DNA of 64,000 nt from Euglena gracilis (Eukaryota > Euglenida > Euglenophyceae > Euglenales): positions 63,880,046-63,944,045 of the forward strand of contig CP154954.1 of assembly GCA_039621445.1 (NCBI GenBank), read 5' to 3'. The position numbers were made by a program, and so were the translations under genes. Below the pieces are notes generated by a model. That model was not told the origin of the DNA, ran no database searches, and saw nothing but the letters and a program-made list of their open reading frames with translations. Positions 18,520-29,187 of the stretch are shown here, one piece after another. How positions within the stretch are numbered: position 1 is the first letter of the stretch; every line of letters begins with the position of its first letter.

Positions 18520-19237
18520 CGCTGCGGTCCCAAAATATGGTGCCTCCTGGACCCCTCACTTTTGCCAGGGTTCCAAAAAATATTTGCCACCCGGGGAAAA
18601 TTTTTTGCCACAATCCCATCACTTTTGCCCTTGAGACCCGAAACGTTTGCCAACTGCAAAAAAAACATTCCGTGAATGTGAAAAGGAAACGTTCAACATA
18701 ATCAGCATAAATTAACAGAAATACGCCAAATAAACGTGATCATCAATCCAAATAATAACAATTGAAGTTTCACAGGATATTGCAGACAGCTCTCCAAAAG
18801 GAAATTTGTTTGATACCCTACAAAAAAAATTTTCAACTGAGTTTGGGAAAAGAATGAGAGGTGTGGATGAATGCCTAAACAATAAAAATCAACAGCAACG
18901 TAATGGTTGTGATTCACACGAGGGAATTTGGGGTGCAGGTTGAGGGAATCGGCGAACACAACGCACAGCGTGTTCGGCAATGAGGGGTGAAGGCACTTTT
19001 GGTCCATGTGCGAGGGTCATTCCACACAAAAAAAAATGTGTTCAAAGAGGCACAGTAAAAATATTCCGAGTCTTTGTAAGGAGAGGGACGGGTAACAAAA
19101 GAACCAATCCCACTGCCTTCCAGCTGTAATTATGTTTTAAAACTGCCTTTTTGACCTACTTGTATTCACAGATAGATATCGTTGGAGCCAAGGTAGCACG
19201 GTTGGTCAAACCTTGAGACCCTCCCCCTCCCCCAACC
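18520..19237. other. AT-rich intergenic sequence
   Basis: No gene or repeat was recognised. The sequence is T/A-rich with homopolymers and all open frames are short. Confidence 0.4.
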
Positions 19238-20358
19238 TCCTGTACAGTTCCAACCCCACCTCCTGGGACCCCCCCCTCCCTCCCACTTCCAACCCCCCCA
19301 AGGCATGAAAAATATTGAGTGCTTAAAATGAAAATGAAAAAATTGACTATAATTCGGAATTCTGTGAAATTTTGGGGGTGTTGCGGGTCACGGGGGGGTC
19401 ACCGGGGTGGAAAAATGGCGTTTAAAATGTCACAATGTGCGTGTGAATGTGTAGGGGTGGAACATTCGGTGGATGATTGTGGAACATTCTGTGCAGACAT
19501 TTCAGCTGAAAATGGCGGGAGAATTTTTTTGGAGGTGGCAAAATTTTGGAGGACAGAGGCAAAAATTCGAGGTTTTTTGGGCAAAATAGAATGGACAGGG
19601 GGTGCGTTTTTTGGACGGGGGGCAAAAATTTTGAAATGAGTGTGCAAAATATTTTGGGACGGGAGGCAGAAAAAAGGAGAGACGGGGCAAAATATAGTGA
19701 GTGTTAGCTATAATGCCAAAATCAAACTGTTTCACCAGGCAACAGAATCCCGCAAATACTGTAGATTTCACAAAATACAAAAAAAAATTGGAGCGTTTTT
19801 GATAACTCAATTCAAAAAAAAACTTTTTTAATATTTGTCCAACGTTTTTTTTCTGAAAAAAAATTTCACTGCCTGAATACTTGCTGTTCAGAATTCCTCT
19901 GTGGGTGTGAATTGAGATTTGTTGAGCTTCCCATGCTTTCCATCCAGTGTTCATGAATTTTGCACGCTTTTCTGGATGTACATTTGTTATTACGGAATAA
20001 GAGAAGGTTTGCACGAATTATGATACAGTTTTCGGAAAAAAAAATATATTTTTCAGAACCCCCACCTGTACCTTAAAATGGCATAAAATGGCCTAAAATG
20101 GCCTAAAATTGCCTAAAATGGCCTAAAATGGGAAAATTTTTGAGCTTGACTATAGGTGCCTGGTCTGGACTCGGGGGGGGGGGGATATGCAACTTGCATA
20201 ATTTGCATTTTTTTGCATAATCACGTTTTCCTGAAATTTGCGTTTCTTTGCATTTTTTTTCGTTTTTTTTGCATAAAATATTTTTCCCTGTAAAAAATTT
20301 TGTACTTGGTTGCCACATGGTTGGATTTTTTTTTGCATTTTTTTGGAGTTTTTTTGTC
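19238..20358. repeat. 1,121-bp tandem duplication, unit 1
   Basis: The unit starts at TCCTGTACAG and repeats at 20,359 with a constant offset of 1,121 bp. The copies differ by scattered substitutions and homopolymer length changes. A 105-106-residue open frame (CECVGVEHSVDDCGTFC...) is preserved in both but has no known relatives, and the surrounding sequence is T-rich. The unit ends with short AAAATGGCCTA repeats and T runs. Confidence 0.9.
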
Positions 20359-21475
20359 TCCTGTACAGTTCCAACCCCCCCTCCTGGGACCCCCCCCTTC
20401 CTCCCACTTCCAACCCCCCCAAGGCATGAAAAACATTGAGTGCTTAAAATGAAAACATTGACTATCATTCGGCATTCTGTGAAATTTTGGGGGTGTTGCG
20501 GGTCACGGGGGGGGGGTCACCGGGGTGGAAAAATGGCGTTTAAAATGTCACAATGTGCGTGTGAATGTGTAGGGGTGGAACATTCGGTGGATGATTGTGG
20601 AACATTCTGTGCAGACATTTCAGCTGAAAATGGCGGCAGAATGTTTTTGGAGGTGGCAAAATTTTGGAGGACAGAGGCAAAAATTCGAGGTTTTTTGGGC
20701 AAAATAGAATGGACAGGGGGTGCGTTTTTTGGACGGGGGGCAAAAATTTTGAAATGAGTGTGCAAAATATTTTGGGACGGGAGGCAGAAAAAAGGAGAGA
20801 CGGGGCAAAATATAGTGAGTGTTAGCTATAATGCCAAAATCAAACTGTTTCACCAGGCAACAGAATCCCGCAAATACTGTAGATTTCACAAAATACAAAA
20901 AAAATTGGAGCGTTTTTGATAACTCAATTCAAAAAAAACTTTTTTAATATTTGTCCAACGTTTTTTCTCTGAAAAAAAAATTTCACTGCCTGAATACTTG
21001 CTGTTCAGAATTCCTCTGTGGGTGTGAATTGAGATTTGTTGAGCTTCCCATGCTTTCGATCCAGTGTTCATTAATTTTGCATGCTTTTCTGGATGTACAT
21101 TTGTTATTACGGAATAAGAGAAGGTTTGCACAAATTATGATACAGTTTTCGGGAAAAAAATATATTTTTCAGAACCCCCACCTGTACCTTAAAATGGCAT
21201 AAAATGGCCTAAAATGGCCTAAAATGGCGTAAAATGGCCTAAAATGGGAAAATTTTTGGGCTTGACTATAGGTGCCTGGTCTGGACTCGGGGGGGGGGGA
21301 TATGCAACTTGCATAATTTGCATTTTTTGCATAATCACGTTTTCCTGAAATTTGCGTTTCTTTGCATTTTTTTCTTTTTTTTGCATAAAATATTTTTCCC
21401 TGTAAAAAATTTTTGTACTTGGTTGCCACATGGTTGGATTTTTTTTGCATTTTTTTTGGAGTTTTTTTGCACAAA
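20359..21475. repeat. 1,121-bp tandem duplication, unit 2
   Basis: Second copy of 19,238-20,358, followed by further T-rich TTTGCATTTTTTT repeats to about 21,690. Similarity stays high to the GGAGTTTTTTTG near its end. The AAAATGGCCTA sub-repeat is one unit longer near 21,190-21,250. Confidence 0.9.
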
Positions 21476-21479
21476 AATT

Positions 21480-22380
21480 TTGCCGTAGAAAAAAATTTTG
21501 CAGTTGGTTGCCAAAAAAAATTGGATTTTTTGCATTTTTTTGCATTTCTTTTGCATAATATTTTTTGTCCTGGAAATTTTTTTGATTTTGATTAGGCAGC
21601 AAAACTCTGTTATATTCCAGCTTTTTCTCAGGGGTTTCATGCAAGTTGCATTTCTTTGCATTTCTTTGCATTTTTTTGCATTTTTTTGACTTGAATAATT
21701 TGAAGGGCCAAGTTGCACCCCCCCCCCCTGCTGGACTACCCCCCTCCCCCCTTCCTGCCTCCTCACCTAATCCCCAGGACCTGGCGGCCCTCACCGTGTG
21801 GCGGGAGGCCGCGGCGCCGATCGCGGCGTGGGTGGAGTACTACGGAGGGGGGGTCCCCACGGCCAGCCAAATACCAGCCAGACCTCTTCCTCCTCTTTTT
21901 CTCACCGGCCGCCAGCTAGACCTCCTCCTACGCTTTTCTTCCAGCCACCAGCCACGGCTAGCCGCGGCTGGCCGTGGCTGTGGCGCCTCCTCCTCTTTTG
22001 GCGCCTAAGCTTACTTGCCCCCGCCAGCGCCCCCCCCCCCCACCGCCGGCGCTGCCCCCGAGTCGGAAAAAAGGGGGGAAAATAACCTATGCACTTGGCG
22101 GTAAGGGCAGTGTGGGACGCAAATGGAAATCTACACGTTGAGGGCAGAGCAGACGACTGTGAAAGCCCAATCAAGGACATGAAAATCTTTCCCTCGGAAC
22201 GGCGCGGAAAATTTCCACTTTTTCACGCTAGGCTCAGTAAGCCTGTTCCACCCGGTTTTTGATCATACGTGGCCCGGTATCTTCATCGTTTGTCTTTTAA
22301 AACCCGGTTTTTTTTAATGGTAGATATAAAAAGATTCTGTACTTTTTGTTGGTTGTCACATATGTTGCTATAAAATCAGC
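21480..22380. other. T-rich then CCAGCC-rich non-coding sequence
   Basis: 21,480-21,690 repeats TTTTTTGCATTTCTTTGCA. 21,850-21,990 has recurring CCAGCCAC/CGGCTAGCCGCGGCTGG, alike in composition to 33,530-33,700. No coding potential is supported. Confidence 0.4.
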
Positions 22381-22418
22381 GGGTATCTGGTTTCGCTGAA
22401 AGGGAACTCTGGTCCAGT

Positions 22419-22877
22419 ATGGAACGCCAAACCAGTTTCCTTCCTTTTTGTCTTACACCGTCTAACCAAACTGGCCCCAAGTGGGTGCTCAATGCAGACA
22501 CAAAAGTCAAAAGGTTTCCCCCATCTGTGGCAAAGAGTTGTGGTCCACACCTGTGCACAAGATGTGCCAGGAAAATGGAGCCAAAATGTGACCAAGATGT
22601 GGCAGCAAAAAGGTTGCCCACCTGTGGCACCAAAGATGCGTGCACCAAAGTGGCACAAAGTTGTGAAACAAACAGCAAATTGTGGGGATCAACTGGACCA
22701 AATGTTTCCCCAATCTGTGTACAAGGTGTGGCACCAAACTGGGGGGGGGTAAAGGTAACAGATGCTGCAGGTGCCTGGGCTGAAAAAATACTGGTTGAAG
22801 GAGCTTTTCCCAGGACAAGGCAAAACACAGCCGAAACAAAACCCGCCAAAACTCGCAGCATAATGGAACCCACATAA
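22419..22877 (+). other. Open frame over degenerate TGTGGCACCAAA repeats
   Basis: A 152-residue frame without a recognised domain, Cys- and Lys-rich. The nucleotide sequence is built of imperfect CTGTGGCA, CCAAAGTG and ACAAGATGTG repeats, which keeps several frames open on both strands. A gene is possible but not supported. Confidence 0.15.
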
Positions 22878-23275
22878 CCACATCCCCCCAGACTGGTGGA
22901 ACGGGGTTCGTGGTCAGGGGAAAATCAGGCAGGGAGTTTTCTGAGATCTCTTGCCTGCCCCCTTCTCCCATAAAAGGGCAAAGCACAGAACCAGGGAAGA
23001 AAACAACATGCAATTGAATCTGCCAGTGACAATTAAATCTGAAGTGGGCCTTGGGGGGACACAAGGCCAGAAGCAGAATGATGTTGATAGATGAACCTGG
23101 TGGGGACCACAGCTGCTGGTTGTGGACCAGGAGCCACCTGTAAAGCAGAAATATGACCAGAGCAAAAACAAATATATCAAAGCTGCCACTTTGTCCAGGT
23201 CAAATGACTCCGTACTGCAGGTCTGACATTTTGTGCAGAAAACACCTTGACACAATACCGCCCGCTGAATTCCTC

Positions 23276-23335
23276 GGAGAACGGTGGTGGGGAGAACCGA
23301 ATCCACCGACCAGTGCCGCAGCCTACTGGATTTGA
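23276..23335. repeat. Dispersed ~55-bp motif, copy 1
   Basis: Reads ACGGTGGTGGGGAGAACCGA then ATCCACCGACCAGTGCCGCAGCCTACTGGATTT. A close copy is at 26,463-26,517 in the same orientation. Both precede GC-rich transition zones. The function is unknown. It may be a shared end of an element. Confidence 0.7.
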
Positions 23336-23537
23336 GGGTCCACAGGCGGTTATGGTAATTTACAGCTGGGGCAAAGTACGGCGTGCAAAGTACGGCGGGA
23401 GGAAAATGGGCTAGGCCCACCTTCAATATGCTGCACGGGGAAAGGGAAGGGGCACATGGCGGTCCTGGAGTTCGTGAGGAGGAGGGTAAGGTGCAGGGCG
23501 GTGCGAGGCATGGAAGGGAGTGTGGCGGTGGGTCGTG

Positions 23538-23538
23538 G

Positions 23539-23570
<32 letters not shown>

Positions 23571-23573
23571 TTG
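23538..23573 (+). repeat. GT microsatellite
   Basis: About 16 GT dinucleotides in an otherwise G-rich region. Confidence 0.9.
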
Positions 23574-23857
23574 TGGCAGTTTCCCGAATGATGTTGTTTT
23601 TGCCCAGCCTTCACTCCCGGGGGTCCGTGAGGGGATAACGGCGCGGTGGGGGATGGGCGCGATGGGCTCTGGGGATAGGGGTAGGTTCGGGATACTCCCC
23701 TTCCCACGTAAGATTTTTTCCTGGGGACCGAAGGCCCTCCTTTTTGGGGAGTGGTTGGAGGTCCGGCTTGGCGTCCCTTCCGGCAGTGGGGAGGTTTTGG
23801 GAAAAGGCTTGGTCGCCCTCCCCTAGGCTTCAGATACCCCAGCACCAACACCTTTTC

Positions 23858-26236
23858 GGCTTGTACTGCTCTCCTGCGCCAGCAGATAGCCAATCTTTTG
23901 TAATTTTTTTGCTTGCTCCGCCCTTGGAATTTTTGAGTTTCTTCAACTTTTTGCACTTTCTTGGCTCCACCGCCTTTCTTTGAATTCCCTTGAAATTCCT
24001 TGAAAATTGATAAAATTTGACCTTGGTCTTGATTCAGCAGGCACAATCTTGAATTGAAACCATACGTAAAGAAGAGGGAGCCTGCAGTGAAAAACAGAAC
24101 AGTTAGAGAGTGGTTTGCGCTATTTTGATGCTGAATTAGCGCAGTGGTTCGCTCTTTACAACAGCAGGCTGTAATAGTGGCAATGGAAGGTGCAGCGGCC
24201 GGTCCGCCAACTCTCCCCTTCCTCGGCCTTGCCTCCGGCTGCCGGGCCTGGCCGCTGCCTCTCTCGCCCCCCTGCCACAGGAGCCTGGCCGGGGATCCCC
24301 GGTCCTTCGTTGCGCCGGTGCCTGGCGTGACGGCTGCGGGCGGGTTCCTGTGGTCCGGGTGGGGGTGGACGCCGGCCAATCCCTGGCCGTGCTCCGCAGG
24401 CGTTCGGTGAGCGTCGTTGCTGACGTCGTCCGGCCTTGCGGGCTGGCCCCAGGAATTGGCTGGGCTCGGGCTTTGGCTCTCCTTGGCTCTCCTTGGTGGG
24501 TGGTCTTGTATGGGTTCGGTTGCCCCCCCCCTTTGGGGCTGGCGGTCCCCCTGGCCGTTTTTTTTTGCCGGCCCCCCTGGGCCGTGCGTCCCCCCCCCCC
24601 GTGTGGTATTGGGCGCCCCCCCCCCTGGGCCGTTCTTCGGCGCCCCCCCCCCCCTCGCTGGGGTCTGGGCGGCCCCCCTGGGCTGCTTTTTTGGGGCCCC
24701 CTCCTCTGCGGGGGGGGGGGGGGGGCGGCCCCCCCTGGGCCGCTTTTCGGCGCCCCCCCCTCCTCCCCCCCCCGGGGTCTGGGCGGCCCCCCTGGGCCGC
24801 TTTTCGGCGCCCCCCCCCCTGGGGTCCTGGGCGGCCCCCTTGGCCGCTTTGTTTTGGCCCCCCCCCCCGGGTGGTCTTGTCGTCCCCCCTGGGCCATTCT
24901 TCGCCCCCCCCCCTGGGGTCTGGGCGGCCCCCCGGGGCCCGTTTTCGCGCCCCCCCCCCCCCCTGGGGTCTGAGCGGCCCCCCTGGGCCGCTTTTGGTTT
25001 TCTGCGCCCCCCCCCCTTGGGGTCTAGGCGGCCCCCCTGGGCGGGTCTTCGCCCCCCCCCCCCCGGGGTCGGGGGGGCCCCCCTGGGCCGCTTTTCGGCG
25101 CCCCCCCCCCTGGGGTCCTGGGCGGCCCCCTTGGCTGCTTTTTTTTGGCCCCCCCCCCCGGGGTCTGGTCGGCCCCCCTGGGCTGTTCTTCGCCCGCCCC
25201 CCCCCCCCCCCCCGGGTCTTGGGCGGCCCCCCGGGGCGCTTTTTTGGCCAAGGGGTGCCGCCCAGGACCCCAGGGGGGGGGGGGCGCCGAAAAGCGGCCC
25301 AGGGGGGCCGCCCAGGACCCCAGGGGGAGGGGGGCCGAAAAGCGGCCCAGGGGGGCCGCCCAGCCCCGGGGGGGGGGGAAAGCGGCCCAGGAGGGGCGGC
25401 AGACCCCGGGGGGGGGGCGAAAAGCGGCCCAGGGGGGCCGCCCAGACCCCATGTGGGGGGGGCGCCGAAGAACGGCCCAGGGGGGGCGGCCGCCCAAGAC
25501 CACCGGGGGGGGGGACGCACGGCCCAGGAAAAAAAAACGGCCAGGGGGACCGCCAGCCCCAAAGGGGGGGGGGGCAACCGAACCCATACAAGACCACCCA
25601 CCAAGGAGAGCCAAGGAGAGCCAAAGCCCGAGCCCAGCCAATTCCGGGCCAGCCCGCAAGGCCGGACGACGTCAGCAGCGACGCTCACCGAACGCTTGCG
25701 GAGCACGGCCAGGGATTGGCTGGCGTCCACCCCCACCCGGACCACAGGAACCCGCCCGCAGCCGGCACGCCAGACACCGGCGCAACGAAGGACCGGGGAT
25801 CCCCGGCCAGGCTCCTGTGGCAGGAGGACGAGAGAGGCAGCGGCCAGGCCCGGCAGCCGGAGGCAAGGCCGAGGAAGGGGAGAGTTGGCGGACCGGCCGC
25901 TGCACCTTCCATTGCCACTATTACAGCCTGCTGTTGTATATAGCGAACCACTGCGCTAATTCAGCATCAAAATAGCGCAAACCACTCTCTAACTGTTCTG
26001 TTTTTCACTGCAGGCTCCCTCTTCTTTACGTATGGTTTGAATTCAAGATTGTGCCTGCTGAATCAAGACGAATGTCAAATTATATCAATTTTCAAGGAAT
26101 TTCAAGGGAATTCAAGGAAAGGCGGTGGAGCCAAGAAAGTGCAAAAAGTTGAAGAAACTCAAAAATTCCAAGGGCGGAGCAAGCAAAATATTACAAAAGA
26201 TTGGCTATTGCTGGCGCAGGAGAGCAGTACAAGCCT
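23858..26236. repeat. 2.4-kb foldback (long inverted repeat) with GC-rich core arrays
   Basis: The left arm starts GGCTTGTACTGCTCTCCTG and the right arm ends with its reverse complement at 26,236. The outer roughly 670 bp of each arm match closely, including the stretch around ATACGTAAAGAAGAGGGAG and TAGCGCAGTGGTTCG. The core (about 24,530-25,570) is a C/G-rich array of about 50-bp units containing GGGCGGCCCCCCTGGGC and CGCTTTTCGGCGCC. Units run in one direction to about 25,250 and in the other from there on. The directions are unequal in length (about 720 against 320 bp). No flanking target duplication was seen. Confidence 0.85.
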
Positions 26237-26369
26237 TGTCGGCCAGGGCTTCAACCTTGCTCGCCAATACCAGCATATTCTGAGCCACCAGGCTCACTTG
26301 GTCTAGCACCAAAGCCAATTTTTTGTTCAGGATGACATTGTCCAGCGGCACCTCCAGCACGGCCGGCAT
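26205..26369 (-). CDS. Short helical ORF ending inside foldback arm
   Basis: A 54-residue frame starting MPAVLEVPLDNVILNKKLAL and ending KACTALLRQQ, with a leucine-rich, coiled-coil-like pattern (LDQVSLVAQNMLVLASKVEAL). The last about 10 codons and the stop lie in the right arm of the foldback. The left arm has only that last part. The rest is single-copy in the window. A gene, a transposon ORF remnant or chance are all possible. Confidence 0.25.
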   Translation of the reverse strand: MPAVLEVPLDNVILNKKLALVLDQVSLVAQNMLVLASKVEALADKACTALLRQQ

Positions 26370-26462
26370 CTTCTGGGGCTGTCGCCGCCAACATGGCGAA
26401 AAAAATAGACTCAGAAATACCACCCGCGAGCGCGTGAAACCGTTTTTGTAAAGAGCACAATT

Positions 26463-26517
26463 AACGGTGGTGGGGCGAGCCGAATCCACCAACCAGTGGC
26501 ACAGCCTACTGGATTTG
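26463..26517. repeat. Dispersed ~55-bp motif, copy 2
   Basis: Reads ACGGTGGTGGGGCGAGCCGA then ATCCACCAACCAGTGGCACAGCCTACTGGATTT. It pairs with 23,276-23,335. Confidence 0.7.
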
Positions 26518-26827
26518 TCAGAGTTTGTGGGAGGGGAGCTATGTACAGATGGGCGAGGCCCATGGGCAGCATAGGTATAAGCGGTGGCGGAAGAGGGAGA
26601 GGAGAACGGTCGAGGGTGAGGGGGACTGCGTGTGCTCGAGGTGGTCAGGCGGGTGCCCGGCTGCCGGGTTGGTGAGGTGCTCCGACGGCCCCAGTTTGTG
26701 CTGGCGCTCTCTCGGTGGCGCTCCTTCTGTGGCGGGTGCGTGCGGTTGGGTGGCCTTGTGGGCCACCATTCGGCGTCTGTGGTGTTTGTGTTCCCTTGCT
26801 GTTGTTGTTGTAGTTGTTGTTGTTTGT

Positions 26828-27200
26828 TCAACGGAGCAGGTGCTTGGGCTGCAGGAGGTGGAAGACCTCTCGTAGCAGGGCGATGGCCAAGTTCTGATAA
26901 ATCTCTGCCTCCTTGATTTCACGTTCGGCGCCCTGTTGCCAGGAAAAGGCGCGTTTGGCCACTCGGCCTAGCGTCTTGGCTGTTTCGGGGCCCATGCCAC
27001 CCCATGTCACCACGGCGAACGGCGTGAAGCCCCACCCTGCTTGCTGGCAGGGGATGGTGTACTTCTGCTTCTTGGCCTCCTCCCTTCTCTTTAGGAAGGA
27101 CCTCCAGCGCTCGCGGGTGGCATTCTGTTCTGTGGTCTGCCATCCGTGGCAGACGGTGACGTCCAGTGCCGTTGGCTTTCCCTCGTACCAGCAGTCAAGT
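26828..27200 (-). pseudogene. LINE A C-terminal endonuclease-like domain
   Basis: In frames following the RT, ALDVTVCHGW and then a Lys-rich KKQKYTIPCQQAGWGFTPFA are seen, followed by VVTWGGMGPETAKTL and an Arg/Leu-rich end (EVFHLLQPKHLLR). DVTV followed by KxxKY matches the D and K positions of restriction-enzyme-like endonucleases of site-specific LINEs and the same region of LINE B. It is inferred to nick target DNA in active relatives. Confidence 0.55.
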
Positions 27201-28511
27201 AGGAGGTCGGAGGTGACTGTCGCGGTCCGTCGGCAGGGAAACTTCCTTCTGTACCCGCTGTCCGCTGTTGGACATGGTTTGAAATAGCGCGTCCTGTACA
27301 GCGTTGTGGCGGGTTGTGAAGTTGTTCCTCCGGCAGCAGAGGAGGTGGTCGCCCTCCTTGTCCAGGGGTTGGCCGCTGCCTGTGCACGGATGGCTGATAT
27401 CCGTCAGCACCGAGAGGCCCAACCACCATTTTAGACCCAGGGTATAGTCTTCGCTGGAGAAGGTGGTATGAGAGTTGTTCGAGGGGCAGGCCGCCATCCA
27501 GCCGTGTCCGAAACCCGTGGCCTGTTCCAGCAGGCGGTTCTGGTCCCGGGGCCGAGCCTGGTCCACTAGGTCGTCCATTGACTTCTTGCCCAGCTCGTGA
27601 TTCCACCACTTCTGCTTCCGCGGCTCCTGGTCCGCGGACGCGATTCGCTGTGGGTTGTTAAGGAAGGTGGTCTCGGTGGCATGGTTGGCACCCAGCCTGC
27701 CCCTGAGGTCGTCAAAACGGGTGTGACCAAGGTAAGCTGCGGGCTGACTGCGTAGTCGGGCACTCCCACCCGCCGGGCCCCGTCTGAGTAGAAATCTGCG
27801 AGGCAGGAAATCCTTGCCGCGGGTTGGGTGTATGACGGTATGCGAAGGCCGCAGCCGCCACTTGACAGGGGCAGCGAGGCTTGTGTCTGCTGTTGGGAGT
27901 TTAGCCGTGCCCAGCGTGTCCTCGAAGGCGTTCATGATTGCCTCCGAGCAGATGCTTACTTGGTCTTGGCTGCCATAGGAGTTGGACGCACGCAGAAGAT
28001 GGTTCACCTTGCAGCCGTCCAGGAAGCCCCGTAGCAGATGATGCGCTACATGGGCGTCGGTCAGTGAAGTTATTGTGGATGCGGCCTTCTCAATTTTGGC
28101 GGCAGCGTCTTCCCACGCTGTCTTGGTGGTGTCTGAAGATGCCGGGTGGTCAACTGGGATGCCGAGGACAGCAATGCCCTCCCCGAGTGTCCAAGGGACA
28201 AGCTGTAATTTGTCGCGGCTGGGTGTGCTTTTCGCTCCCGCGCCCCAGAGGACGCATTTTCGCAGGTTCACGCCGAGACCTACACGGTGGGACTCTTGCA
28301 GCAGGAAGCGTAGGCAGTGCTCAAACCTGTCCGGGGTCCCGACCAAAAGGCCATCGTCCAGGTACCAGCTGTTCCAAAGTAGCTGGCCGTCCCTGGTAAT
28401 CTGCTCCAGTAGGGGCTGTAGTGCCAGGGCGAACCCAATGGGGCACAGAGGACAGCCTTGGTGTGTCCCCCGTTGTGAGAGGATGGACCGGCCGCCGCAG
28501 AAGAGGGGCAT
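27195..28511 (-). pseudogene. LINE A RT motifs B-E, thumb and CCHC-like region
   Basis: A 438-residue frame. THQGCPLCPIGFALALQPLL is motif B and WYLDDGLLVG is motif C with both Asp. FLDGCKVNHLLRASNSYG lies in the thumb. A later DHLLCCRRNNFTTRHNAVQD is the Cys/His segment next to the endonuclease. LINE B has the equivalent segments. The frame is lost near 27,200, where the endonuclease-like domain begins. Confidence 0.8.
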
Positions 28512-28531
28512 GGGTGTGCTGTAGGCAAACC

Positions 28532-28840
28532 TCAGGAAATTGAACAGGCTGGGGGTCGGTGTCTTTGCTTCTGTGAGGATTGCCCGCGGTCCACAGTGTT
28601 GAACGCGTTGGAGTAGTCCACCTGGAGAGATACCCAGGGCGATGTGTTCCCCAGCCGATTGACGATGTGTTGCATGCCCAGGGCGACGGCTTCAGCCGCA
28701 TTTCGTACCCCGTGAGAGAGAATCTGATGCATACACGGTGGGTAGCACAGCTTCGCCCGAACCGTGCCCCGGGCCCAGGGAAACGTCTCTTTTGGCCCTC
28801 GCCACAAGAGGAACCCCCTTGTGACTCCCTGTGCCGCCAC
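28532..28840 (-). pseudogene. LINE A RT, motif A segment
   Basis: The frame contains QILSHGVRNAAEAVALGMQH and SLQVDYSNAFNTVDR, the RT motif A with its catalytic Asp. It is joined by a frameshift near 28,530-28,550 to the next segment. Confidence 0.75.
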
Positions 28841-28870
28841 AGGTCGCGGGTAGCTTATACTACGGGTGTA

Positions 28871-29130
28871 ATGTACAAAAGAGTGATGAGATGTACTTGT
28901 TCAGGGTGCGGAGGTCAGGGGTTAGTGGTTAGCCGAAGATGAGCAAAGGTCACCTTCAATATATATTGGGCGGGGAGGGGGGGATGTTTGTACCTCTTTC
29001 GCCACAGGATGGCGTGTTTGTGTCGGGTTTTGGCTTTTGTTGTGTTTGCTTCTCTGCGCGTCTATGTGACCCCTTGATTTGTCTTTGGCTTGCCGTGTGG
29101 CCCTGCTCAGGGGGTAACCAGTGGTTAAAA
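28871..29130. other. Spacer between LINE A and LINE B
   Basis: Short G/T-rich sequence. The last part probably includes the 3' UTR of LINE B on the minus strand. No gene was recognised. Confidence 0.35.
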
Positions 29131-29187
29131 ATAGCAGGTGAGAGTTCAAGGTTGGTTATTTGGTTGAGAGTTTGGGCTCAAAGGCCT

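Larger units (their letters stand above)
26790..28870 (-). mobile_element. LINE A: 5'-truncated non-LTR retrotransposon
   Basis: Minus-strand element with RT palm, thumb, a C-terminal CCHC-like motif and an endonuclease-like domain. The 3' end is marked on the minus strand by an imperfect (CAA)n tract at about 26,796-26,832, directly after the stop codon. The 5' part (RT fingers and everything before) is missing: similarity begins just before RT motif A near 28,840. Frameshifts at about 28,530 and 27,200 break the ORF. Confidence 0.8.

Noticed and set aside
19319-20757. 105-106-residue frame preserved in both duplicated units as a gene pair
   Set aside because: High identity of the recent duplication explains the preservation. 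The composition is that of T/G-rich spacer and no domain is seen.
23423-25624. 733-codon minus-strand frame, and 500-codon plus-strand frames at 24,417-25,959
   Set aside because: They run through the foldback's C/G-rich tandem core. All six frames stay open and give Pro/Gly/Arg repeats with no domain.
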